Notes: generated from the letters alone by a model not told the origin. A DNA stretch of 64,000 bases from Nocardiopsis sp. ATB16-24 (GCF_030271535.1 NZ_JASCXJ010000006.1:62001-126000), one strand, 5' to 3'; shown: positions 39,625-49,223, counted from the stretch's first letter. Made by a program: numbers and translations.

Positions 39625-40443
39625 ATGAGTGGATTTGGGAAGGACTCAACAGGCCAGGACATCGTGTCCTTCGTTGCTCTGGGTGACAGCTTCACGGAAG
39701 GTCTGAGCGACCCCTACCCGAACAGCGACAGCGTTCCCACCGGCCGCTACCGGGGTTGGGCCGACCGGGTGGCCGAGCACCTGGCGGAGCACGTCGGCGA
39801 GCTGCGGTACGCCAACCTGGCCGTGCGCGGCAGGCTCATCGGCCAGATCGTCGACGAGCAGGTGCCCCGGGCGATCGAGTTGGCCCCGGATCTGGTCACG
39901 CTGTGTGCCGGCGGCAACGACATCCTCCGCCCGGGCAGCGATCCCGACGCCGTGGCGGTCGTCTTCGCCCGAGCGGTGGAGGAGCTCGGCCGGACCGGTG
40001 CGCGCATCGTCGTCTTCACCGGTTTCGACACCAACTGGCAACCGGTGATGCGTCCCCTGCGCGGCAAGATCGCCACCTACAACATGCATCTGCGCGCCAT
40101 CGCCGACCGCTACGGCTGCGACGTGGTGGACGTGTGGAGCATGCGCATCCTCGACGACCCCCGGGCCTGGAGCGAGGACCGACTGCACCTGTCCTCGGAG
40201 GGGCACCGTCGCATGGCCCTGCGCGTGTGCGAGGTGCTCGGGGTTCCGGTGGAGGACGACTGGAACAGGCAATGGCCGCCCGCCGAACAACGAGACTGGC
40301 GCATGGCCCGCCAGGAGGACCTGCACTGGGCGCGCGAGTTCCTGGTGCCCTGGATCGGCCGACGTCTCACGGGTCGCTCCTCGGGGGACGACGTGAGCTG
40401 CAAGCGCCCCAGCCTGGAGCCGCTCCGACTGCCGCGAGACTGA
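39625..40443 (+). CDS. SGNH/GDSL hydrolase, second paralogue
   Basis: 272 aa, closely related to the preceding protein: ALGDSFTEGLSDPYP, LAVRGRLIGQIVDEQ, CAGGNDILRPGSD, EDRLHLSSEGHRRM and the shared tail [20 protein letters not shown]. No signal peptide. It is separated from its paralogue by 91 bp and may have its own promoter. The pair arose by tandem duplication. A hairpin follows before the convergent zur gene. Confidence 0.87.
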   Translation: MSGFGKDSTGQDIVSFVALGDSFTEGLSDPYPNSDSVPTGRYRGWADRVAEHLAEHVGELRYANLAVRGRLIGQIVDEQVPRAIELAPDLVTLCAGGNDILRPGSDPDAVAVVFARAVEELGRTGARIVVFTGFDTNWQPVMRPLRGKIATYNMHLRAIADRYGCDVVDVWSMRILDDPRAWSEDRLHLSSEGHRRMALRVCEVLGVPVEDDWNRQWPPAEQRDWRMARQEDLHWAREFLVPWIGRRLTGRSSGDDVSCKRPSLEPLRLPRD

Positions 40444-40485
40444 TGTCCGCGTACGCGGAGCCGCCTCCGGCCCCGGACGACGGAC

Positions 40486-40514
40486 GGGGGGACGGACCGA
40501 ACGTCCGTCCCCCC
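40486..40514. terminator. Terminator between the SGNH and zur genes
   Basis: Perfect 12-bp stem (40486-40497 with 40503-40514), 5-nt loop, between convergent genes. Confidence 0.8.
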
Positions 40515-40621
40515 GGAAGCGACTGCCGTCTTCGGCCCTAGGGAGTGTTCTTTAGAAGGCTTTCGGGCCAGCGAGAGGCGGCCTGGTGGACGCGAGCCCG
40601 GAATGATGCAAAAAACACGAC

Positions 40622-40993
40622 CTAGGAGCAGCTGGAGCAGGTGCCGAAGACCTCGACGGTGTGGGTCACGTTGGTGAATCCGTACTCGGCGCCCATGTCG
40701 GCGGCCCACTTCTCCACGTCCGGATTCTCGATCTCCACCGCGGCCGAGCACACTCGGCACACGATGTGGTGATGGTGGTTCTCGGTGTCGCACGCCCTGT
40801 AAACGGCTTCGCCTTCGTCGGTGCGCAGTACGTCCACCTCGCCGGCGTCGCTCAGCGATTGCAGAGCCCGGTAGACGGTGGTCAGTCCGATCTTGGAGCC
40901 CTCGGCGCGTAGGTCCGCGTACAGGTCCTGGGCACTGCGGAAACCAGAAGACCCGGTCAGGGCCCGGCGTACCGCTTCGCGTCGTGTACTCAT
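40622..40993 (-). CDS. zur: Zinc uptake regulator Zur (Fur family)
   Basis: 123-aa metalloregulator. The winged helix covers residues 1 to about 70 (LTTVYRALQSLSDAGEVDVLR). The metal region has ENHHHHIVCRVC with C79 and C82, and the C-terminal CSSC holds C119 and C122, the structural zinc site. Its position after znuC-znuB and a Zur-like box upstream of znuC identify it as Zur rather than Fur. The ATG overlaps the znuB stop (ATGA). Confidence 0.92.
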   Translation of the reverse strand: MSTRREAVRRALTGSSGFRSAQDLYADLRAEGSKIGLTTVYRALQSLSDAGEVDVLRTDEGEAVYRACDTENHHHHIVCRVCSAAVEIENPDVEKWAADMGAEYGFTNVTHTVEVFGTCSSCS

Positions 40994-41892
40994 GGTCTCA
41001 CCCTCCCCCGATCAGTCTCGGGCATCGTATCGGCCGCACCGGCTCCCGGGGGCCCTAGGGTGGCCGGGGGACGGCCGGTCGAGGCGCGGCGCAGTACGCC
41101 GCCGACCGCCACCGCCACACAGAAGACGGCCAGCGCCAGTATGACGATCGTCGCTCCCGGTGAGAGGTCGGAGTAGAAGGACGTGGCCAGGCCGCCGACC
41201 GAGGACAGCAGGCCGATCAGCACGGCCAGTGCCATCGTCACCCGGAAGCTCCTGGTGAGCTGCTGCGCGGCGGCGACCGGGACGATCATCAGGGCGCTCA
41301 CCATGAGAACACCGACCACCCGCATCGCGATCACCACCGTCAGCGCGGCGGTCACCGCCAGCAGCACGCTCAGGAAGCGCACGGGAAGCCCGTGGGCCCG
41401 GGCCACCTCCTCGTCCTGGCACAGCACGAACAGCTCACGTCCGAAGACCGCCACCACCGTGATCACTCCCACGGCGAGCACGCCCACGACCCACAGGTCG
41501 GCCTCCTCCACGGTGCTCACCGAGCCGAACAGGTAGGAGACCAGTGTGGCGTTGCTCGCCCCCGGGGTCAGGCCGATGAGCAACACCCCGCCCGCGATGC
41601 CGCCGTAGAACAGCAGTGCCAGGGCGACGTCCCCGCTGGTGCGGGTGCGCACCCGCACCAGTTCGATCAGGACCGCGCCCAGCGTGGCCACCACCGCCGC
41701 TGTGAGCACGGGGGAGGTGCTGGTCAGCAGACCCAACGCCACCCCGGTCAGGGCGACGTGGCCGATACCGTCGCCCAGCAGGGCCAGACGACGCTGGACG
41801 AGGTAGGTGCCGATGATCGGGGTGACCAGTCCCACGAGCAGGGCGGCGATCAGCGCGCGCCGCATGAACTCGTAGTGGAGCAGCTCAGTCAC
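40990..41892 (-). CDS. znuB: Zinc ABC transporter permease ZnuB
   Basis: 300-aa polytopic permease of the metal ABC-3 family with eight or so helices. It has FMRRALIAALLVGLVTPIIGTYLV, RLALLGDGIGHVALTGVALG, and RVVGVLMVSALMIVPVAAA (the coupling-loop region). The GTG start overlaps the znuC end by 8 nt, and zur overlaps its stop, giving a znuC-znuB-zur operon. No zinc-binding lipoprotein gene (ZnuA) lies adjacent, so it must be elsewhere. Confidence 0.92.
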   Translation of the reverse strand: MTELLHYEFMRRALIAALLVGLVTPIIGTYLVQRRLALLGDGIGHVALTGVALGLLTSTSPVLTAAVVATLGAVLIELVRVRTRTSGDVALALLFYGGIAGGVLLIGLTPGASNATLVSYLFGSVSTVEEADLWVVGVLAVGVITVVAVFGRELFVLCQDEEVARAHGLPVRFLSVLLAVTAALTVVIAMRVVGVLMVSALMIVPVAAAQQLTRSFRVTMALAVLIGLLSSVGGLATSFYSDLSPGATIVILALAVFCVAVAVGGVLRRASTGRPPATLGPPGAGAADTMPETDRGRVRP

Positions 41893-42721
41893 GGCCGGGT
41901 ACCTCGAGTCGGATCATCTCCGCGGCCGTGGTGGTGTCCGTGGAGTCGGGAGAGTGGGGAGAGGGGTGCGGGTGCTGGTGCTCGTGTCCGGGACGGGCGC
42001 ACGCACCGGTGGGCTCGGGCGCCGTTCCGTCGTGCACGATGCGGCCCGAGCCGAGCACCACGGCGCGCTCGATCACCTCTTCCAACGGGCCCAGTTCGTG
42101 AAGGACCAGGACCACGGTGGAGCCGCGTTCGCGCAGACGGGCGATGATGCCGGCCAGTGCCCGCTGGTTGGCGGAGTCCACACCGGCCATGGGCTCGTCC
42201 ATGACGAAGGTGTCGGGTCGCCCGGCCAGCGCACGGGCGATGAGCACGCGCTGTTGTTGGCCGCCGGAGAGCTCTCGTGCCGAGTCGCGCGCTCGATCCG
42301 TCAGCCCCACGAGTTCCAGGGCCTCGTCGACGGCCTCTCGGTGGGCGCGTGTGGGAAGGGAGAGGCGGCCTCGCAGGGCGACCTGCCCGGAGGCGACGAT
42401 CTCGCGGACGGTCGCGGGGACGGCGCCCCCGGCGGTGAGTCGCTGGGGAACGTAGCCGATCCGGCGCCAGGCGCGGAACCGCCGCAACGGGCCGCCATGG
42501 ACGAGGACCCGCCCGGAGGTGAGGGGCACGATGCCCAGCATCGCGCGCATCAGGGTCGATTTGCCCGAGCCGTTGGGGCCGAGGACGGCCATGGTCTGTC
42601 CCACGGGCACGTCGAGGTTCACACCGTCGAGCACGGGAACACCGTCGTAGGCGACGTGCGCGTCGACGACCTGGAAGGCGGGCGGTGCCTGGGCGGCGAC
42701 GTCTGTGAGCTGGTCGGACAC
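41885..42721 (-). CDS. znuC: Zinc ABC transporter ATPase ZnuC
   Basis: 278-aa ATPase. Walker A GPNGSGKST (48-56), Q-loop YVPQRL, signature ELSGGQQQRVLIARAL, Walker B FVMDEPMAGVD, H-loop VLHELG. The C-terminal 45 residues are His/Pro-rich (GHEHQHPHPSPHSP), a likely zinc-sensing or storage tail. I chose GTG at 42721 (fMet-SDQLTDV); the upstream frame runs into the Zur-like box. First gene of the operon. Confidence 0.92.
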   Translation of the reverse strand: MSDQLTDVAAQAPPAFQVVDAHVAYDGVPVLDGVNLDVPVGQTMAVLGPNGSGKSTLMRAMLGIVPLTSGRVLVHGGPLRRFRAWRRIGYVPQRLTAGGAVPATVREIVASGQVALRGRLSLPTRAHREAVDEALELVGLTDRARDSARELSGGQQQRVLIARALAGRPDTFVMDEPMAGVDSANQRALAGIIARLRERGSTVVLVLHELGPLEEVIERAVVLGSGRIVHDGTAPEPTGACARPGHEHQHPHPSPHSPDSTDTTTAAEMIRLEVPGRD

Positions 42722-42740
42722 CGTTCCAGTATCACGAAAA

Positions 42741-42755
42741 CGAAAACGGTTGTCA
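42741..42755. promoter_or_regulatory. Zur-box-like palindrome upstream of znuC
   Basis: CGAAAACGGTTGTCA, an imperfect 7-1-7 palindrome 20 nt before the znuC start, close to the actinobacterial Zur consensus TGaaAAcGnTTTTCA. The flanks are unusually A-rich for this genome. It fits zinc-dependent repression of znuCB-zur by Zur. Confidence 0.7.
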
Positions 42756-42791
42756 AAACACAACGAACCGTGACCAGTGTGCGAGGAGAGG

Positions 42792-43196
42792 TCAGTAGCC
42801 CAGGACGCGCGCGGCCGCCAGCACCAGCACGACCGTCACCATGAGCACACGCGGTACCTTCTGCTGCGCGCTCAATGAGGGCCATGTCAGGAACGCCAAC
42901 CACACGAAGAACATCGCCACCAGCAGCAGGCACAGCGCCCCCACCGGCCCGGGGGCCATCAGGCCCGCGATGAAGAGGGCTCCCAGAGCCAGGGGGGCCG
43001 ACCACCGAGGGCGTTGGTGCAGCCACACCAACGGCACCGCGCTGCGTTCCTCCACCGCCCGGCGTAGTCTTCCGGGGTCTTTCGACCCCCGGGGCCCGTC
43101 CGCCCTCCCCGCTCCCGGGGAGTGTGAGGAATCCCCCTCCGTGGGGGGTCGTCCCCGGTCTCGTCGCTTTTCGTCGCCGTGCTCGGGAAGGGCCAT
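42792..43196 (-). CDS. Small membrane protein, DUF6703-like
   Basis: 134 aa. A polar, basic N-terminal half (DEKRRDRGRPPTEGD) leads to RRAVEERSAVPLVWLHQRPRW and then three hydrophobic helices. The EERSAVPLVWLHRLPRW-type block is one I recall from streptomycete proteins between the zur locus and glyS; the name DUF6703 is from memory. The ATG at 43196 was chosen over upstream frame extension by composition. Function unknown. Confidence 0.7.
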   Translation of the reverse strand: MALPEHGDEKRRDRGRPPTEGDSSHSPGAGRADGPRGSKDPGRLRRAVEERSAVPLVWLHQRPRWSAPLALGALFIAGLMAPGPVGALCLLLVAMFFVWLAFLTWPSLSAQQKVPRVLMVTVVLVLAAARVLGY

Positions 43197-43506
43197 GTCG
43201 TCCGTGTCCGCTCCTGGTCCTGTGCCGCCACCGGATGGGCCCGTGGGGCGGACGCGCCCACCGCAGGTGATGGACAGGAGGGTCCGCCGGGCCTGTGATA
43301 CTTGTTCTCTGAACCCTAGTGCAGGGCCCTGGCGTGCCGCCGGGCACTGGCGCGGCCCCTTCCGCCGCGCGCCTCCCCCGTTCCACGGTGCGCAGAGCGG
43401 CCAGGACTCCATGTACCGAGGGTGAGGAAAAATTCACTTCAAGTATTCGGTTGCCGGTGGGCGCAGTCAGTGGCCGTGGCCGCCCGCCGCGACGAACCCT
43501 CGGAGG
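43197..43506. other. Divergent promoter region before the glycerophosphotransferase-like gene
   Basis: 310 bp between divergent genes. An AT-rich patch (GGAAAAATTCACTTCAAGTATTCGG) near 43425-43450 is a likely promoter for the large downstream gene. Nothing else recognisable. Confidence 0.4.
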
Positions 43507-46500
43507 ATGTCAACTTCCGTGCCCGAAGCCACCGTCATCGTGACGTTCGACGTCACCGAGCCGCATCTACAGAACTGCCTCGACTCCCTGGCCCGCCAGC
43601 ATGAGGGCGACGAGGTCAAGGCGCCCACCGAGGTCATCCTCGCCCCGATCCGCAACGGCGACCGGCCCCGTACGGCCGCTCCCGTGACGGCACCGGGGGA
43701 CGAGGACGCACAATCCCACGGTGACGACGACACCGCGGAGGAGGGGACCGAGGTCCGCGCAGAGGAGCGGGACCAGGGGGATCAGGGGGACGAGGCCGTC
43801 GAGCCGGTCCGCGAGGACGCCCTCGCCCTCGCCCTCGCCTTCGCCGCCTCCCCTCCCTCCGGTGTCACCGCCACGGTCCTGCCCGGCGAACCGGCACCGG
43901 ACGGCTCCACCGCGCGTGCCCGCGCCGCCGCCGCGGCCCACGGCGGCCACCTGCTCTTCCTGGAGGGGACCGACGCCCTCACCGGCTACTCCCTGGCCTA
44001 TCTCCTGCGCAGCGCCGCCGACACCCGCTCGGACCTGGTGGTCGGCAACGTGTACAAGTTCAACGAGTTGGGCGCCTCCCCTTCCCGCGCGCACCGCAAG
44101 TACTGCGCGAAGCACCGTATGGCCGAGGATCCCCGGAACATCCCCGGCCTGGTGTCGGACCGCGCGCTGGGCAACAAACTGTGGCGCAAGGGCTTCTGGG
44201 AGTCCCTGCCCGACCACGGACTGGCCCCCGAGGACGCCGACCTCGGTCTGCGCCGGGCGATGCTGGCGGCGAGGGCCGTCGACGTCCTGCCCGCACCCGT
44301 TCTGCTCATGCGCGAGCGCGAGGCCGACAGACCCGCCCTGGACGAGGAATCGCTCACCCGCCGTCTCACTGCGATGGGAGGACTCGCCGCCGGTCTGTCC
44401 AGCGTCGACCGCGAGCTGTGGGACCGCACTCTGCTCCAGGGCGAGCTCCACCAGCTCCTCCTGCGCCTGGACGACGCCGACGAGCAGGCCCGCGAGGTCG
44501 CGCTCGATCTGCTCAACGCCTACCTCGACCACGTGCCCGTGCGGCTCCTGCGTCGCCTGAACGTCCTGGACCGCCTGCTGTACCACCTGGTGCGCGAGCG
44601 GCGCCTCTCCGACGTGCTGGAGGTGGCGACCTTCGCCAAGAGCGTGGAGATCAAGAAGGCCACCGTCGTACGACGCGGCTTCGGCTACTACATCCGGTAC
44701 CCTTTCTTCGAGTCCAAGGACCCGGCCAAGGCGGTGCCGAACGAGATCTACCGTCTCGACGAGGAGATCCGGGTCCGCCAGAAGACCGAGGAGATCCGCT
44801 GGGAGAACGGTCGCCTCCACATCAGCGGACGGATCGGTATCCGCCATCTGCGTGCCCGCAGACGTTGGCAACAGCACGTGGTGGCCTTCGCCGTCAACAC
44901 CGCCACCCGACGCAGGGTCCGCGTGCCCGTGCACACCCGCCTCGCCGCCGAGTACCGGCTCCCCGACGTCATCGACGCGGCCCGGCACGACTACGGGGGC
45001 TTCACCGTCGTGGTCGATCCTCGTAGACTGCGCACCTCAGGGCGCTGGGAACCCGGTGAGTGGAAGCTGGAACTGGTCGTCATCAACCGGGGCATCACCC
45101 GCCGCAAGTTCGTCTCCAACCCCGTGTCGGGACCACCCGAGCGGCCCGGATACCACCAGGTCGACGAGGACATGTGGGTGCGCCCGCACTGGAACAGGGA
45201 ACGTCAGCTGGTACTCGGCGTCGAACCCGTTCGCGTGCGGGTCACCGACCACGGTTTCGACCCCGCTACGGGGGAGCTGGAGTTGGAGGCGGAACTGGTG
45301 TCCGCGCCCGCGGCCGAGGCCACCCGTCTGCGCCTGACCCGTCGCCCGGGTACCGCGACGCTCACCTTTCCCGTCTCCGTCCATGGTGGTCGCCTCACCG
45401 CACGTGTACGGGCCGAGGAACTCTTCGAGCGCAGCGTCACCGAGTGCGGCGGAGTGATCCGACAGGAGGAGTGGGACGTCCACCTGGTCACCCCCGACGC
45501 GCAGAGCATGTCACTGACCCTGCCCGACGCGACGGCCACCACCGCCTACGCGACCGAGGGAACGCACCGGGAGCTGGCCGTACTGCGCACCGCGACCGGC
45601 CACCTGAAGCTGCGCGCCGGACACGCCCGCCCCACGGTCGACAGGGCCCACTGGCAGGGGCGTGCCCTGCTGCTGGAAGGGGAGTTCCACGACGACGCCG
45701 AGCTGCGCCTGGTGGCCAGGGCACGAGGTCGGGACGAGGAGCACACCCTGGCGGTGGAGCGCTCCGGCCGCCGGTTCACGGCCAGGTTCGCCCCGGCCGA
45801 CATCCCCACCCTGTCGGGCGAGCTGTCCCTGCCCGCCGGCACATACCAGCTGTGGGGTCGGGTCGGCGTTCGGACGTCGGGGGAGGGCCACGGGCCGACG
45901 GAGGGGTCCACGGACGTGGGAGTGGAGTTCTCCGAAGCGCTCATCGGCGATCTGCCGTTGCAGATGCAGACCAGTGAGCGCGCCTACACCCTCTCCTACC
46001 AGGGGCACGGCATCCCCGTGCTCCAGGTCGGCAGTGACCTGCGCCCCTCCGAACGCGGTACCTTCGCCCAGCGCGAACTACGGGAGAGCCACTACCCGGC
46101 CCAGCGTCGAGAGCCCCTCACCGAGGGGATCCTGTTCGACACCTACACCGGACGCCAGTACTCCGACAGCCCGCAGAGCATCTACGCCGAGCTGCGCGGA
46201 CGTGAGAAGTGGGCGGAGTACCCGATGTCGTGGTTGGTGGCCGACGGTCAGGTGCGTCTGCCCGACGACCTGGACCCGGTGCGCCACCGGGGCCGGGAGT
46301 ACTACGAGCACCTGGCCCGCAGCCGTTACCTGGTGACGAACTCCCGTCAGCCCGCGTGGTTCCACCGCCGTCCCGACCAGGTGGTCGTGCAGACCTGGCA
46401 CGGCTCGATGCTCAAACGCATCGGCTTCGACGTGGAGAACATCCGTGGCAAGTCACGCGACTACTTCGACAAACTGGCCTGGGAGACCCGGCAGTGGGAC

Positions 46501-47208
46501 TACCTGGTCTCGCCGAGCCCGTGGGCGACCCCGATCCTGCGCAGCGCCTTCCGCTTCGAGGGCGAGATCCTGGAGACCGGTTACCCGCGCAACGACATCT
46601 TCTTCTCACCCGACAGGGAGGCGATCGCCGAGCGCACGCGCCGCAGACTCGGGCTGCCCGAGGGCAAGAAGGTGGTGCTGTACGCGCCGACCTGGCGTGA
46701 CGACAAGTACTACACGCGGGGAAAGCACAAGCTCGACCTGCACCTGGACCTTCAGAGGATGTACGACAAGCTCGGTGAGGACCACGTGCTGCTGGTGCGG
46801 CGCCATCCACGTGTGGTGGACAGCGTGCCGATCGTGGGCAAGGACTTCGTCCACGACGTGTCCCTGTACCCCGAGATCATGGAGCTCTTCCTCATCACCG
46901 ACGTCCTCGTCACGGACTACTCGTCGATGATGTTCGACTTCGCCAACACCGGACGACCGATGCTCTTCTTCACCTACGACTTGGAGAGCTACCGTGACAA
47001 CCTGCGCGGTTTCTACTTCGACTTCGAGGAGACCGCCCCGGGGCCGCTGTTGACCGAGTCCGACGAGGTCATCGCCGCCCTGCTGGACATCGACGAGGTG
47101 GCCGCGCGCCATCGGGCCTCCTACCGGAGGTTCGTCGACCGGTTCTGCCCGCTCGACGACGGGCGGGCGGCGGCCCGCGTGGTCGACCGGGTCTTCGGCG
47201 GGGACTGA
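43507..47208 (+). CDS. Large bifunctional glycosyltransferase / CDP-glycerol glycerophosphotransferase-like protein
   Basis: 1233 aa. The N-terminal part (about 1-330) resembles a GT-A glycosyltransferase interrupted by an acidic low-complexity insert (about 55-100, rich in Glu, Asp, Gln). A middle region of beta-rich repeats (about 400-810) precedes the C-terminal glycerophosphotransferase domain (about 850-1228) with VVQTWHGSMLKRIGFD (H965), YAPTWRDDKYY, LLVRRHPRV and TDVLVTDYSSMMFDF (about 1131-1145). This is the TagF/TarF-type wall teichoic acid polymerase fold, usually membrane-peripheral. The ATG at 43507 lies directly against GGAGG, so the in-frame GTG at 43519 may be the real start. 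No other teichoic-acid gene is adjacent. Confidence 0.85.
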   Translation: MSTSVPEATVIVTFDVTEPHLQNCLDSLARQHEGDEVKAPTEVILAPIRNGDRPRTAAPVTAPGDEDAQSHGDDDTAEEGTEVRAEERDQGDQGDEAVEPVREDALALALAFAASPPSGVTATVLPGEPAPDGSTARARAAAAAHGGHLLFLEGTDALTGYSLAYLLRSAADTRSDLVVGNVYKFNELGASPSRAHRKYCAKHRMAEDPRNIPGLVSDRALGNKLWRKGFWESLPDHGLAPEDADLGLRRAMLAARAVDVLPAPVLLMREREADRPALDEESLTRRLTAMGGLAAGLSSVDRELWDRTLLQGELHQLLLRLDDADEQAREVALDLLNAYLDHVPVRLLRRLNVLDRLLYHLVRERRLSDVLEVATFAKSVEIKKATVVRRGFGYYIRYPFFESKDPAKAVPNEIYRLDEEIRVRQKTEEIRWENGRLHISGRIGIRHLRARRRWQQHVVAFAVNTATRRRVRVPVHTRLAAEYRLPDVIDAARHDYGGFTVVVDPRRLRTSGRWEPGEWKLELVVINRGITRRKFVSNPVSGPPERPGYHQVDEDMWVRPHWNRERQLVLGVEPVRVRVTDHGFDPATGELELEAELVSAPAAEATRLRLTRRPGTATLTFPVSVHGGRLTARVRAEELFERSVTECGGVIRQEEWDVHLVTPDAQSMSLTLPDATATTAYATEGTHRELAVLRTATGHLKLRAGHARPTVDRAHWQGRALLLEGEFHDDAELRLVARARGRDEEHTLAVERSGRRFTARFAPADIPTLSGELSLPAGTYQLWGRVGVRTSGEGHGPTEGSTDVGVEFSEALIGDLPLQMQTSERAYTLSYQGHGIPVLQVGSDLRPSERGTFAQRELRESHYPAQRREPLTEGILFDTYTGRQYSDSPQSIYAELRGREKWAEYPMSWLVADGQVRLPDDLDPVRHRGREYYEHLARSRYLVTNSRQPAWFHRRPDQVVVQTWHGSMLKRIGFDVENIRGKSRDYFDKLAWETRQWDYLVSPSPWATPILRSAFRFEGEILETGYPRNDIFFSPDREAIAERTRRRLGLPEGKKVVLYAPTWRDDKYYTRGKHKLDLHLDLQRMYDKLGEDHVLLVRRHPRVVDSVPIVGKDFVHDVSLYPEIMELFLITDVLVTDYSSMMFDFANTGRPMLFFTYDLESYRDNLRGFYFDFEETAPGPLLTESDEVIAALLDIDEVAARHRASYRRFVDRFCPLDDGRAAARVVDRVFGGD

Positions 47209-47219
47209 ACGTCCGACCT

Positions 47220-47260
47220 CCCCGGGCTCCGTGGGGCCGATCCTCCCCAGGGGCCCGGGG
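47220..47260 (+). terminator. Terminator after the large transferase gene
   Basis: 11-bp stem with one G-T pair (47220-47230 with 47250-47260), 12 nt after the stop. Confidence 0.55.
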
Positions 47261-47356
47261 GTGTGCCCGGCCGGGCAGGTCCCGTCCGCCACCGTCGAGG
47301 TCCTCCCGGGGAGGCCGGGGGCCGCCGGACTCCCCGGATGGGCCACAATTGTCCGC

Positions 47357-47653
47357 GTGATCGTCATCACCCGTTACTCCGTGCCCGAGGCCGACACCGA
47401 GGCCTTCCAGAGCGACGCCGCGGCCGCGGTCGAGGCGCTCTCCCGCCGTCCCGGCTTCCGGCGCCACCGTGTGGGCCGCGCCGTGGACGACCCCGGGCTG
47501 TGGACCGTGGTCACCGAGTGGGAGGGCGTCGGTTTCTACCGTCGAGCCCTGTCCGACTTCGACGTCAAGGTCAACGCCGTGCCGCTGCTCTCGCGCGCCA
47601 TCGACGAACCCACCGCCTTCGAGATCCTCACCGGCGACGACGCGCCCGAGTGA
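47357..47653 (+). CDS. Antibiotic-biosynthesis-monooxygenase (ABM)-fold protein
   Basis: 98-aa dimeric alpha/beta ferredoxin-like protein: VIVITRYSVPEADTEAFQSDAAAAVEAL, RPGFRRHRVGRAVDDPGLWTVVTEWE, YRRALSDFDVKV. Family members include small oxygenases and heme-degrading enzymes, but most are of unknown activity. GTG at 47357 follows a CACAAT box by 7 nt, so the transcript may be leaderless. It precedes glyS, an association I recall from related genomes. Confidence 0.8.
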   Translation: MIVITRYSVPEADTEAFQSDAAAAVEALSRRPGFRRHRVGRAVDDPGLWTVVTEWEGVGFYRRALSDFDVKVNAVPLLSRAIDEPTAFEILTGDDAPE

Positions 47654-47834
47654 CCCTTCCGACGACCGGAGCCGCCCAAGGCGTGTGTGCGCGGTGGCGG
47701 GGTGATCTAGCCTGGGTGGACGCGGTCGCGGCCGTCATCGACACCTGGTCACGACGTACGACGACCGCTCCACACGACAACCGATGTATCGCACACCGCG
47801 ATCCACCGACACCCAGCCGGATGGAGAGTCACCC

Positions 47835-49223
47835 ATGGCCGCCAAGTCAGAGGCAATGGACGCACTGGTCAACCTCGCCAAGCGCCGAGGTCTGGTCTAC
47901 CCCTCCAGTGAGATCTACGGGGGTCTGCGCGCCGCCTGGGACTACGGCCCCCTCGGCGTAGAACTCAAGAACAACGTCAAGCGCCAGTGGTGGCGCTCCA
48001 TGGTGCAGGAGCGTGAGGACGTCGTCGGACTGGACTCCAGCATCATCCTGGCCCGCGAGGTCTGGGAGGCCTCGGGCCACGTGACGGCGTTCGTCGACCC
48101 CCTCACCGAGTGCCAGTCCTGTCACAAGCGCTTCCGCGCCGACCACCTCATCGAGGACTACGAGGCCAAGCACGGCCACGAGCCCGCCGAGGGCCTGGCG
48201 GCCATCGCCTGCCCCAGCTGTGGAGCCAAGGCCTCCTTCACCGAACCGCGCATGTTCAACGGTCTGCTGCGCACCTACCTGGGTCCCGTGCAGGACGAGA
48301 AGGGCCTGGCCTACCTGCGCCCGGAGACCGCCCAGGGCATCTTCGTCAACTACAAGAACGTCGAGCAGAGCGCCCGCCGCAAGATCCCCTTCGGCATCGG
48401 CCAGATCGGCAAGTCCTTCCGCAACGAGATCACGCCGGGCAACTTCATCTTCCGCACGCGCGAGTTCGAGCAGATGGAGATCGAGTTCTTCGTCAAGCCC
48501 GGTAGCGACGAGGAATGGCACCAGTACTGGATCGACGCCCGACAGCAGTGGTACGTCGACCTGGGCATCTCCAAGGAGAACCTGCGCCTGTACGAGCACC
48601 CGCAGGAGAAGCTGTCCCACTACTCCAAGCGGACCGTCGACATCGAGTACCGCTTCAACTTCCAGGGCTCGGAGTGGGGCGAACTGGAGGGCATCGCCAA
48701 CCGTACCGACTACGACCTCAAGACCCACTCCGAGGCCTCGGGCGTGGACCTGTCCTACTTCGACCAGGAGAACAACGAGCGCTACAACCCCTACGTCATC
48801 GAGCCTTCGGCCGGTGTCGACCGGGCGGTGCTCACGTTCATGTTGGAGGCCTACAACGTGGACGAGGCGCCCAACGCCAAGGGCAAGATGGAAAAGCGCG
48901 CCGTCATGCGCCTCGACCCGCGTCTGGCCCCGGTCAAGGCCGCGGTCCTGCCGCTGTCGCGCAACGCCGACCTGTCGCCCAAGGCGCGCGATCTGGCCGC
49001 CAGGCTCCGTAAGCGCTGGAACGTGGAGTTCGACGACGCCGGTGCGATCGGTCGTCGCTACCGCCGCCAGGACGAGATCGGTACACCGTTCTGCGTCACG
49101 GTGGACTTCGACACCCTGGAGGACGAGGCGGTGACCGTGCGCGAGCGCGACACCATGTCCCAGGAGCGCGTGTCCCTGGACCGGGTGGAGACCTACCTCT
49201 TCGAGCGCCTGCCCGGCTGCTAA
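47835..49223 (+). CDS. glyS: Glycyl-tRNA synthetase (dimeric, class II)
   Basis: 462-aa single-chain GlyRS (alpha2 type). It shows the N-terminal [20 protein letters not shown], a zinc-ribbon insert CQSCHKRF...CPSCG, class II motif 2 around [51 protein letters not shown] and the motif 3 region [14 protein letters not shown]-terminal anticodon-binding domain follows. The ATG at 47835 has GGAGAG upstream. No T-box leader is evident in the 181 bp before it. Confidence 0.96.
   Translation: MAAKSEAMDALVNLAKRRGLVYPSSEIYGGLRAAWDYGPLGVELKNNVKRQWWRSMVQEREDVVGLDSSIILAREVWEASGHVTAFVDPLTECQSCHKRFRADHLIEDYEAKHGHEPAEGLAAIACPSCGAKASFTEPRMFNGLLRTYLGPVQDEKGLAYLRPETAQGIFVNYKNVEQSARRKIPFGIGQIGKSFRNEITPGNFIFRTREFEQMEIEFFVKPGSDEEWHQYWIDARQQWYVDLGISKENLRLYEHPQEKLSHYSKRTVDIEYRFNFQGSEWGELEGIANRTDYDLKTHSEASGVDLSYFDQENNERYNPYVIEPSAGVDRAVLTFMLEAYNVDEAPNAKGKMEKRAVMRLDPRLAPVKAAVLPLSRNADLSPKARDLAARLRKRWNVEFDDAGAIGRRYRRQDEIGTPFCVTVDFDTLEDEAVTVRERDTMSQERVSLDRVETYLFERLPGC

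Noticed and set aside
47654-47834. T-box leader before glyS
   Set aside because: I looked for the conserved T-box bulge and a following terminator/antiterminator pair and found neither.
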